From HyVt-337 sp964428895 (GTDB lineage: Bacteria; Planctomycetota; Phycisphaerae; SM23-33): a stretch of 5,520 nucleotides of DNA. Under the pieces are notes generated by a model, which did no database searches, was not told the DNA's origin, and saw nothing but the letters and a program-made list of their open reading frames with translations. The translations under genes and the position numbers were made by a program. Positions 1 to 4,981 of the stretch are shown piece by piece (within the stretch, counting starts at the first letter, position 1; the number at the start of each line of letters is the position of its first letter). The stretch covers positions 1-5,520 of the forward strand of contig CAYRZU010000128.1 of the NCBI GenBank assembly GCA_964428895.1. The letters run 5' to 3'.

Positions 1-202
1 ACTGTGACTTAGCGTTCACGCACACCTATTCCCAAAGTCGCTGACGTTGAACAAGAGCCGTAAGCGGCTGCCCCTCGTTGGCCCGCTCTGGTCAGTTGCG
101 ACAATTTCGTAACCCATTGTGACACACTGAGCAACATTCTCCGCGACCCCTCAAGCCAATTGTTAAGATTCATTGCGTTCATTGCACCCTATTGCATTCA
201 GA

Positions 203-218
203 GCGCGTAATTACGCGC
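203..218. repeat. Perfect 16-bp palindrome
   Basis: The sequence GCGCGTAATTACGCGC reads identically on both strands, with its centre between 210 and 211. Just upstream the pentamer ATTGC occurs three times at 172, 181 and 191, spaced 9 and 10 bases, roughly one helical turn. That is compatible with a protein-binding site, but no neighbouring gene start supports a specific regulator. Confidence 0.5.
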
Positions 219-442
219 GCGGGGTTGGCGGGAAAGAGTAACTACTCTCGCCGGTTCTTGGCCCCCGGCCGGCTCAGATCTGCCGTCCAAGACGTTCGGA
301 TGGAACTTGTAGGACTACGGGGTCATGGTGCCCCTGAGACGGTCCGATATGCCGTCCATCGATCAGAGAAAATGCTTGTCGATTTTTTAATCCATGATAA
401 ATTCGTCAGAAAGGCCGGCGGCGGTCGTCGGCCGAAGGTCAT

Positions 443-456
443 CCGGGAAATCCCGG
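443..456. repeat. Short hairpin, 6-bp arms
   Basis: CCGGGA and TCCCGG are separated by two A residues. There is no T-tract after it, so it is not a typical intrinsic terminator. It may be only a structural element in the gene-free stretch. Confidence 0.35.
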
Positions 457-561
457 CAAATAGCTTGCGCGGGACACCCAGAGGTCCTTTCGGCGCCCGG
501 CCCGCTTCAGTCAACCAAGCGTGTCAGCGGGCGCCCGCCCTCGGGCCGGCGAGGAACGAAC

Positions 562-581
562 GGGGACGCCCCTCTTTTTTT
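562..581 (+). terminator. Weak intrinsic-terminator-like site
   Basis: A four-pair G:C stem (GGGG-ACG-CCCC, 562-572) is followed by TC and then seven T residues (575-581). The U-tract is good but the stem is very short, and no gene is recognised upstream that it would terminate. It lies about 15 bases before a second, similar GGGGAC palindrome, so it could instead belong to that repeat group. Confidence 0.25.
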
Positions 582-595
582 AACGACCGGAATTT

Positions 596-614
596 GGGGA
601 CAGGGGTCCCTGTC
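596..614. repeat. REP-like GGGGAC palindrome
   Basis: This element can fold in two ways: GGGAC (597-601) with GTCCC (606-610), or GACAGGG (599-605) with CCCTGTC (608-614). Its core resembles that of the element at 3420-3438. Palindromes with a GGGGAC/GTCCC core occur as dispersed elements in several bacterial groups, and REP sequences are classically mobilised by REP-associated tyrosine transposases. No such transposase gene is present in the window, so the assignment is by pattern only. Confidence 0.45.
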
Positions 615-793
615 TCTAGAATCAATAGACACCAGACGCTTCGCTGGAATGCCGCCAAAGGCCATTGGCGCAACTGGGCGGCCCCAACGCGAGGTGGCTT
701 GTTACGGGAAGGAAGAGGCCGCGCCGAGCGCACGCCGCAATTCCGTGCCGACGGCGACACGCATTTGTTGGTGAGGCCGAGGGGATTAGGGCG

Positions 794-886
794 ATGAAGA
801 ACCACGAGGTCACCGTGCGCGGGGTCTGCGCGCACCGATTGTGGTGGCCCCGAGTGACCGCATGGGTAGAGGAATCGATATGCTGA
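794..886 (+). CDS. Possible 30-residue leader ORF overlapping the PEP-CTERM gene start
   Basis: A short frame starts at ATG 794, preceded by GAGGGG (779-784) at a 9-base spacing. It ends with TGA at 884-886, so its end overlaps the start of the downstream gene in the arrangement ATGCTGA (880-886). Such an overlap is typical of translational coupling. The 30-residue product (MKNHEVTVRG at its start, three Trp, two Cys) resembles no family I know. It may be chance, since the frame is also open upstream to 665. No conservation evidence is available. Confidence 0.2.
   Translation: MKNHEVTVRGVCAHRLWWPRVTAWVEESIC
868..873 (+). promoter_or_regulatory. Ribosome binding site fixing the first PEP-CTERM start
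   Basis: AGAGGA lies six bases upstream of ATG 880. The same frame is open further upstream to GTG 841 and ATG 862, but neither has a Shine-Dalgarno match, and the signal peptide begins right after 880. Confidence 0.65.
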
Positions 887-1533
887 ACAAAGACAATTAT
901 GTGGCGTGGTTGCTGGTTGTGGCGGCCGCGGTGGTGGCCATTTCGGGCGGTGCGGCCCAAGCCGGCGCGCTCGATGGACACGCGTTGGCCTTCAATGACG
1001 GCGCCGGCCCGGCCGGCGGCGCCTGGACCGGCTCGACCGCTTTCGATAACGGTACCGGCGTCGCCGGATACGTCGATTGGGCCGTTTTCGGGCCGGGCGA
1101 CTTCCCCTACACCGGGTACGCCCCCACCATCGGTGAGTTGGTCTACACCTACCAGGTATTCAGTACCGGTACGGATGCACTGAGCGAGTTCTTCGTCGCT
1201 CTCGACAATCCCGCCGACAACATCGGGTCGTTTTCGGATCTGTCCGGCGACCTGCCAACCGGCGCCTTGCTGGTTCCTCCGCCGACCGGCCAGGTGGCGT
1301 GGCAGTTCAGCGGCATCGTGACCGGTGACGAGAGTGTGGGGTTGGCGTTCTCGTCGCTCTACGTGCCCATGGACTCCTACGGCGTCGCGGTGGACGGCGG
1401 GACATTCGCCGCGGTCATTCCCTTGCCGTCACCGTCGCAGAACATCCTTCCCGAACCGATCACCCTGAGCTTGCTGGCTGCGGGCGCCATGGCCCTGGTG
1501 GGCCGTCGCCCTCGTAACCGGCACACGGATTAG
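880..1533 (+). CDS. Secreted PEP-CTERM sorting-signal protein (paralogue 1)
   Basis: This is a 217-residue exported protein of unknown function. An N-terminal signal peptide has a hydrophobic core at about residues 8-21 and a likely cleavage after AQA (residue 28). The mature part is rich in Gly, Ala, Asp and Ser, poor in Lys and free of Cys. The C-terminus has the tripartite PEP-CTERM layout: PEP at 191-193, a hydrophobic helix (about 194-208), then a basic tail beginning GRR and ending RPRNRHTD. Such tails are known to be recognised by exosortase, which cleaves the anchor and hands the protein to the cell surface or biofilm matrix. The tail is longer than usual and the motif reads LPEP rather than VPEP. 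The central block VYTYQVFS (88-95) matches VYAYQVFN in the next gene, so the two look like paralogues. ATG 880 is chosen because of its AGAGGA site. Ligand and role cannot be read from the sequence. The exosortase gene is not in the window. Confidence 0.85.
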   Translation: MLNKDNYVAWLLVVAAAVVAISGGAAQAGALDGHALAFNDGAGPAGGAWTGSTAFDNGTGVAGYVDWAVFGPGDFPYTGYAPTIGELVYTYQVFSTGTDALSEFFVALDNPADNIGSFSDLSGDLPTGALLVPPPTGQVAWQFSGIVTGDESVGLAFSSLYVPMDSYGVAVDGGTFAAVIPLPSPSQNILPEPITLSLLAAGAMALVGRRPRNRHTD

Positions 1534-1620
1534 CAGAGGCTCGGCGCGGCCAATCTGGAAGGCCCGCGCTGCAGAGGACCCCGACCGGCCCTTGGGCCGA
1601 CGGAAAGGACTGGTAGCAGC

Positions 1621-2313
1621 ATGCGAGTGCACCAATCATTCAGACACGTCTGGGTCATTGCCGTGTGGCTGTTGGTTACGGGCGGGGTGGCCACGGCAGG
1701 CATACTCGAAACCGATCCCAATGCCCTCGGCGAGTACCGAGGGATGGTCCACTTGGAAGGCGCGTTCCTCGGCGGACGAGTCGTCAGTGTCGATCTTGAA
1801 TTCGCCGTATACGCTCCCGATGACGAGGGCAGCCTCTTCGACGCCACCTTCGGCTCCGGAGCCGATCCGTCTGGGGGCACGGAGTTTGTCTATGCCTACC
1901 AGGTGTTCAATCTTTCGCAGGGCAGCTCCCCCGTCACCGCACTGACGATCGGTTTGGATGGCGATGAGCCCTTCGATCTCGGTCCCCCGCTCGGCCGTAT
2001 CAGCTTTCTGGCCGGTACGGGCGACGTCGGTCCTTCAGCCAGCTATATGGCCCCGTCGGACGGATCGGCCCCGCCGACGTCGGCCCGGTGGGCTTTCATG
2101 AACGCTCCCTACTTGCCGACGGGCCAGGCCTCCGAGGTGTTGTTCTTCACCAGTCCCGGTGCGCCGGAGTTGGACTCCGCGACCATCACGGGCGCTTGGA
2201 CGGCAAGCGGGCTCGCCCCGAGCCCGTCCAATCAAATCCCGGTCCCCGAGCCGGCTACGCTGGCGTTCCTCGGCTTGAGCGCCCTGGCCATGCTCGGCCG
2301 CCGGAAGTCGTAG
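1621..2313 (+). CDS. Secreted PEP-CTERM sorting-signal protein (paralogue 2)
   Basis: This is a 230-residue exported protein of unknown function. The signal peptide covers about residues 1-26 (hydrophobic core 10-20, likely cleavage after ATA). The C-terminus is a textbook PEP-CTERM signal: VPEPATLAFLGLSALAMLGR, with PEP at 209-211, followed by a short RKS end. This predicts exosortase processing and surface display or release. The mature region has no Cys and is acidic, with no catalytic motif I recognise. Blocks shared in order with the upstream protein are an F/VxAVxxP-D strand (near 58-68), VYAYQVFN (90-97), an A/V-R/A-W segment near 155-158, and a T/V-G/DG-W/TF strand followed by a PSPS(N/Q) stretch just before the PEP motif. 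GGAAAGGA at 1602-1609 is a plausible ribosome binding site, 11 bases before ATG. The 87-bp gap and common strand suggest co-transcription with the upstream gene. No clear terminator follows the stop. Confidence 0.87.
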   Translation: MRVHQSFRHVWVIAVWLLVTGGVATAGILETDPNALGEYRGMVHLEGAFLGGRVVSVDLEFAVYAPDDEGSLFDATFGSGADPSGGTEFVYAYQVFNLSQGSSPVTALTIGLDGDEPFDLGPPLGRISFLAGTGDVGPSASYMAPSDGSAPPTSARWAFMNAPYLPTGQASEVLFFTSPGAPELDSATITGAWTASGLAPSPSNQIPVPEPATLAFLGLSALAMLGRRKS

Positions 2314-2429
2314 GCTCCCGCAACCGGTCCCCGCCTCCCTGGCGCCGTTCACTCCCACGGCCGTTCTAGACCGAGACGCCGAAGGAGGGGTCGAAGGTCG
2401 CCGGCCCCATTCGCCAAAGCAGCATCCCG
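2314..2429. other. Gene-free spacer after the PEP-CTERM pair
   Basis: I see no gene, no convincing hairpin with a T-tract and no clear repeat between the second PEP-CTERM stop and the transposase remnant. The open minus-strand frame that crosses it (down to 2035) is antisense to the second PEP-CTERM gene and gives a low-complexity shadow translation. Confidence 0.5.
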
Positions 2430-2547
2430 GCAGCAGGCCTTGCCTAACTGGACGATTCCGGTTGAGATAAGCTATCGCCTCCTGCTGCTGCCGGTTCATC
2501 CAACCGGCAATGGCCACCATCATGAATTGCCATGGTGTCCAGGACAT
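2430..2547 (-). pseudogene. N-terminal remnant of an integrase-core transposase
   Basis: Reading leftwards from ATG 2547, the translation begins MSWTPWQFMMVAIAGWMNRQ and continues QQEAIAYLNRNRPVRQGL. This matches the N-terminal pattern of a common family of integrase-core (DDE, rve-type) transposases, in which a hydrophobic stretch is followed by W(L/M)NRQQQ..I.YL.EENRVLREQL. One residue appears lost in the EENRVLREQ part. After about 2430 the resemblance stops: the expected basic helix-turn-helix segment and the whole DDE domain are missing, and the rest of the frame is antisense to the PEP-CTERM gene. I therefore call it a truncated, inactive fragment of what is usually a protein of over 300 residues. 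A stop in frame at 2557-2559 limits the start. The family call rests on a remembered motif, not on an alignment. Confidence 0.6.
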
Positions 2548-2595
2548 AGGGAGGGATCATAGTGGGAATACGACTCCGGCGGAACATGCAATCCT

Positions 2596-3111
2596 TTATG
2601 TGACCTTTGGAGGCCGGCCAAGTGGCCTGTCAGAATGCCGAGGCCGTATCCTGGAGGTCTGCGTGGAGCTCTCGTCATAGAACAAGTCTTCGAAGCCCAA
2701 AGGAAGATTGATGATGATGGTATTCGGAAAGAAAGGGTGGCCCGAACAGATGAATTTGCCGATCTCCTTATCCCTATCTTCCTTGTGTATTCGCTGCACG
2801 CCGCGAGATGATTCATGTCGCCCGAGGAACTTGGCGACCTTCAGGAGCACATCAGAGGGCAGAGAGAATATGAAGAAGTCGTAGATTGATTCAAAACCAT
2901 CACCATCGGAAGTCTGTTGAAGGGAAATCGGTCTCTGGTTAAGCCGTATCGCCTTTGTCTGTAGCCTGATCTTCTCTACGTGTACGTCGTCAACGACAGT
3001 GGTAATCCATGGGCGTTGTCCAGCGGCAGGTGCGAGGACTTCAAGACGGGCGAGGTCGCCGCTTCCACGGAAGACGAAGCACTCGTGCCTTTCTAATAGC
3101 ACAGGCCGCAT
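2596..3111 (-). pseudogene. Truncated DGQHR-family protein
   Basis: The minus-strand frame is open from 3168 to 2596. Numbered from ATG 3111, the recognisable part runs from about residue 46 to 141 (roughly 2976-2690). Signature pieces are SLPSDVLLKVAKFLGRHE, then VQRIHKEDRDKEIGKFI, then GHPFFPNTIIINLPLGFE. This order (a strand plus DvL helix, a QR..k.R..eI..fI helix, then FPN(T/S)IIINL) is the N-terminal half of DGQHR-domain proteins. That group includes DndB-like proteins tied to DNA phosphorothioation islands and many mobile-element proteins. The DGQHR motif itself, expected some 40-100 residues further on, is absent. From about 2670 the frame reads into basic filler and stops at 2596, so the C-terminal half is lost. 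Base use is less GC-biased than in the flanking genes, consistent with transfer. The first 45 residues look less convincing, no ribosome binding site is visible at 3111, and the true start is uncertain. Confidence 0.55.
2977..3018. repeat. Short direct repeat, left copy
   Basis: The 38 bases 2981-3018 match 5466-5503 in the same orientation at 36 of 38 positions; extending to 2977 gives 38 of 42. On the minus strand both copies read QRPWIT(T/I)VVDDVH; on the plus strand both read YVVND(S/N)GNP(W/G)AL. The left copy lies inside the frame of the truncated DGQHR-family protein. A small internal dyad (GTCGT-CA-ACGAC) is present. The flanks on either side do not match between the copies. Confidence 0.8.
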
Positions 3112-3176
3112 GTGTGGGGGCCTGGAGATGGCAGTGTGCGCCGGATTTGTGGGGACTAAGCGGCGCATCTCTTACC

Positions 3177-3350
3177 GTGACGACCGTCGGTGCGTGTCAG
3201 ACGGGCAGGCCCCGACACCGGCCCCCGCGACCATCGCCCGAGCCCGATCCCGATCCCGACTCGCACCGGAGGTACGAGGCCGATCCGGACTTCCTCGAAT
3301 ACCTGCGGCGTGAGGAATCCGAGTCACACCAAGCGGCCCGGAAGCCCTGA
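3177..3350 (+). CDS. Weak small hypothetical ORF
   Basis: A frame open from 3009 becomes protein-like only in its last 40 or so codons: PSPEPDPDPDSHRRYEADPD, then FLEYLRREESESHQAARKP and stop. This half is acidic, hydrophilic and has GC-rich third positions like the real genes nearby. GTG 3177 is one possible start (57 residues); ATG 3009 is another, but it falls in the direct repeat. Neither has a ribosome binding site. The proline/aspartate alternation comes from a CCCGAT repeat in the DNA. It may be the tail of a decayed gene, and no family is recognised. Confidence 0.25.
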   Translation: MTTVGACQTGRPRHRPPRPSPEPDPDPDSHRRYEADPDFLEYLRREESESHQAARKP

Positions 3351-3379
3351 ACCCGCCGGAGAATTCCGGAAATCCGCAC

Positions 3380-3407
3380 TTGACCTGTGCGGAAACGGTG
3401 ATAGACT
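3380..3407 (+). promoter_or_regulatory. Sigma70-like promoter
   Basis: TTGACC (3380-3385, five of six to consensus) and TAGACT (3402-3407, four of six) are separated by 16 bases. Transcription would begin near 3413-3415, immediately before the hairpin at 3420-3438. No coding region starts within the next several hundred bases, so the product might be a small RNA, a long leader, or nothing if the match is fortuitous. Confidence 0.35.
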
Positions 3408-3419
3408 GCGCTCATACCG

Positions 3420-3438
3420 CTCGGGGACGGTCCCCGAG
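3420..3438. repeat. Perfect hairpin CTCGGGGA/TCCCCGAG
   Basis: Eight-base arms with a three-base loop (CGG) form a stable stem. It shares the GGGGAC...GTCCC core with the element at 596-614, suggesting the same REP-like group. Its position just after a promoter-like site could also make it an operator or the 5' stem of a transcript. No T-tract follows, so a terminator is unlikely. Confidence 0.5.
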
Positions 3439-3524
3439 TTCACATGATTCCGCCGGTGGGGCCATTCGTTTCGCCCGAGGGCTGTGCAGAGGAGAAGGAG
3501 AGCGCAGGATGCACCGCAGCGACA

Positions 3525-3558
3525 CCCCCTCTCCCCTCTCCCCTAACCCCTCACCCCC
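3525..3558. repeat. Five-run C-tract; G-quadruplex motif on the minus strand
   Basis: On the plus strand five runs of C (5, 4, 4, 4 and 5 bases) are separated by exactly three bases each time (TCT, TCT, TAA, TCA). On the minus strand this gives five G-runs of four or more with three-base loops, an excellent intramolecular G-quadruplex candidate; the plus strand could form an i-motif. It is not translated convincingly: the open frame through it gives only a proline/serine run. Confidence 0.65.
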
Positions 3559-3574
3559 GGCCCCGACGGCCGGG
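3556..3574. repeat. GC hairpin CCCGGCC/GGCCGGG
   Basis: Seven-base perfect arms with a five-base loop (CCGAC) abut and partly overlap the last C-run of the quadruplex motif. There is no T-tract on either side. Confidence 0.45.
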
Positions 3575-3990
3575 CCCAGGCGGTATTGAATTTCCTATCA
3601 GTTTATCGGCGCGCACCTCGACCGTCGGCCACCAGGTCTATCCTAGGGCCTGATTGACGCCTCAGATGCTTCTCGGATCATGCGCCGCTGGTTATGACCA
3701 GCACGCTGACCCAATGACCAAGGAAACTCCTGTGTTGGGGCCTCCCTACCTTAACGTGGACCGTTGGCTCGCAGCACCGTCCAATGGCCGCATTGTAGAG
3801 ACGTCGATTCCCCGAGGCTGCAGGACCCCACATCATCTTCTGAGGTCAAGGAAGCCCCTTGGTGACGGGGTGCATGCGCCGTCGTTGACAGAGGCAGGCT
3901 CAAGTGAAACGCCTGGCCGGCGGTTGCAATTGGGGGGGTGTGCGGGGAAGATTTCGGCTTGTTCAATTCACTTACGCGACTATTGGCGAT
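3575..3990. other. Gene-free leader region before the SNase-like gene
   Basis: No convincing gene is seen. The open frame at 3654-3992 has mixed composition, no ribosome binding site and no motif. A TTGACA at 3885-3890 is a perfect -35 hexamer, but no good -10 lies 15-19 bases downstream. If it acts for the downstream gene, the leader would be about 90 bases long. Confidence 0.4.
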
Positions 3991-3996
3991 AAGGAG
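3991..3996 (+). promoter_or_regulatory. Strong ribosome binding site fixing the SNase-like start
   Basis: AAGGAG with a seven-base gap to ATG 4004 is the best Shine-Dalgarno match in the window. It places the start 22 codons inside the longest frame, directly before the membrane or signal segment. Confidence 0.75.
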
Positions 3997-4003
3997 ATCG
4001 GTG

Positions 4004-4930
4004 ATGCGGCGCTTTCTGTCACAACGACGTTCGTGGTTCTTGGGGATTGCGGTGGCGATGGTGATTGGGTCGTTGGCGGCGTTGGCCGTTAGCGCTCCGC
4101 GGGCGCGGGTCCGTACGCGGGCCCGCCCGAGAGCGGCGGTTCGGCCGAAACGGCTTCGCAAGGTGGTCAAGCCCGCCAAGCCCGTGGTGCGGCGCAAGCT
4201 GGTGCGGGTCAAGCCCGTGGTCTATCGGCGCACGTCAGCCGGCCGCGTGGTGGTCGTACACACCGGCGGCGGACAGACCGGCGGTCAAGGTACCGGCCCG
4301 ACGACGGGCGGCCAGACCGATGGCGGCCAAGGCGGCGCCGGTGCGGACACAACCGATAGCGGCGATACGGGTGGGTCGGACTTGCCGGTGATCGCAGAAG
4401 TCACGCCGATGGACGCCGACGACGAGTTGGCCGAGCACCCGTCTTACGAGGTCGTCAGCGTCGACGGCGAGGCGATGTCAGCCGTAATCAAGGTCGATGA
4501 CGAAGACGTCACGGTTCGGATGATCGGCGTGGCCCCGCTGCAGCCGGAGGCGAACGAGGAATCGTCCGATGCGCCGCCGCGGCGGCAGGGCCGGCCGGGG
4601 CAGCGGAATATTACCGGGCTGTTTCTCAAGAACCTGCTGGAAGGCGAGAGCGTGTACGTGGTCTACGACTCGCAGGTCGAGGACGAAGACGAGGACGGCA
4701 ACCTGGTGGCTTATTTGTACCGGGCGCCGGACGGACTGTTGGTGAACATGGAGGTGGTTCGCCAGGGCTTCGCCGCGGTCGACACCGAGTACGACTTCGA
4801 CGACCAGACCAGCCTGGCCCACTATCAACTCAAGGCGCAAGAACACGAGAAGGGCTTGTGGGGTCGGCTGGGCCGACCGCGCTCGCAAGGCCAACGCCTC
4901 GATCGTCCCGATCGGCCGCAAACGAACTAA
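4004..4930 (+). CDS. Exported or membrane-anchored SNase-like domain protein, active site altered
   Basis: This 308-residue protein has four parts. Residues 1-10 are basic and 11-31 form a hydrophobic segment (signal peptide or anchor; SA at 30-31 could be a cleavage site). Residues 33-81 are extremely basic, with 21 Arg/Lys. Residues 87-126 are a Gly/Gln/Thr/Asp linker. Residues 147-287 resemble the staphylococcal-nuclease (SNase, OB-fold) domain: YEVVSVDGEAMSAVIKV, VRMIGVAPL, then LVAYLYRAPDGLLVNMEVVR and QGFAAV, and finally AHYQLKAQEHEKGLW, which matches the domain's closing helix. In the classical enzyme this fold cleaves DNA or RNA with Ca2+. Here the equivalent of Arg35 is kept (R172), Asp40 is replaced by Ala (A177), Glu43 aligns with Gln180 unless the nearby E182 takes over, and Arg87 of the G-R-G-L-A turn is Asn (N233). 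Catalysis therefore looks doubtful; binding or a structural role is equally possible. There are no acidic residues before D106, while 226-231 are all Asp/Glu. The start is set by AAGGAG. The next gene lies 51 bp downstream. Confidence 0.8.
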   Translation: MRRFLSQRRSWFLGIAVAMVIGSLAALAVSAPRARVRTRARPRAAVRPKRLRKVVKPAKPVVRRKLVRVKPVVYRRTSAGRVVVVHTGGGQTGGQGTGPTTGGQTDGGQGGAGADTTDSGDTGGSDLPVIAEVTPMDADDELAEHPSYEVVSVDGEAMSAVIKVDDEDVTVRMIGVAPLQPEANEESSDAPPRRQGRPGQRNITGLFLKNLLEGESVYVVYDSQVEDEDEDGNLVAYLYRAPDGLLVNMEVVRQGFAAVDTEYDFDDQTSLAHYQLKAQEHEKGLWGRLGRPRSQGQRLDRPDRPQTN

Positions 4931-4969
4931 AGGATCCCGCCGCGGCGCAGAGCGACCGGCGGCTAGCAG

Positions 4970-4975
4970 AGAGGA
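4970..4975 (+). promoter_or_regulatory. Ribosome binding site for the esterase-like fragment
   Basis: AGAGGA ends six bases before ATG 4982, the same motif and spacing as at 868-873. The nearer ATG at 4977, in another frame, is only one base away from it and gives an Arg/Ser-rich shadow product, so 4982 is preferred. Confidence 0.6.
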
Positions 4976-4981
4976 CATGCG

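Larger units (their letters stand above)
1..793. other. Long gene-free stretch with small palindromes
   Basis: I find no convincing coding region here. The longest open frame (192-797, plus) begins with a TTG, lacks a ribosome binding site, runs straight through two hairpins and translates to arginine- and proline-rich sequence with no recognisable motif, so I treat it as fortuitous. The first 420 bases are visibly less GC-rich than the genes downstream. The stretch holds a 16-bp palindrome, a 6-bp-arm hairpin, a weak terminator-like site and a REP-like palindrome, listed separately. It may contain the promoter of the PEP-CTERM pair, but I cannot point to a convincing one. Confidence 0.55.

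Noticed and set aside
192..797. 201-codon plus-strand open frame
   Set aside because: It has a TTG start without a ribosome binding site, Arg/Pro/Gly-rich filler translation, and runs through two palindromes; no motif recognised.
2035..2429. Continuation of the minus-strand frame beyond the transposase remnant
   Set aside because: It is antisense to the second PEP-CTERM gene and translates to Arg/Gly/Ser-rich shadow sequence.
3509..3589. 26-codon ORF MHRSDTPSPLSPNPSPPAPT... after a GGAGAAGGAGAG stretch
   Set aside because: The purine-rich leader is attractive, but the product is just the translated C-tract and GC hairpin; it is more likely structural DNA than a gene.
3885..3890. Perfect TTGACA as promoter for the SNase-like gene
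   Set aside because: No acceptable -10 hexamer at 15-19 bases downstream.
3751..4212. 153-codon minus-strand frame
   Set aside because: It overlaps the start and basic region of the SNase-like gene; Thr/Arg-rich composition, no motif.
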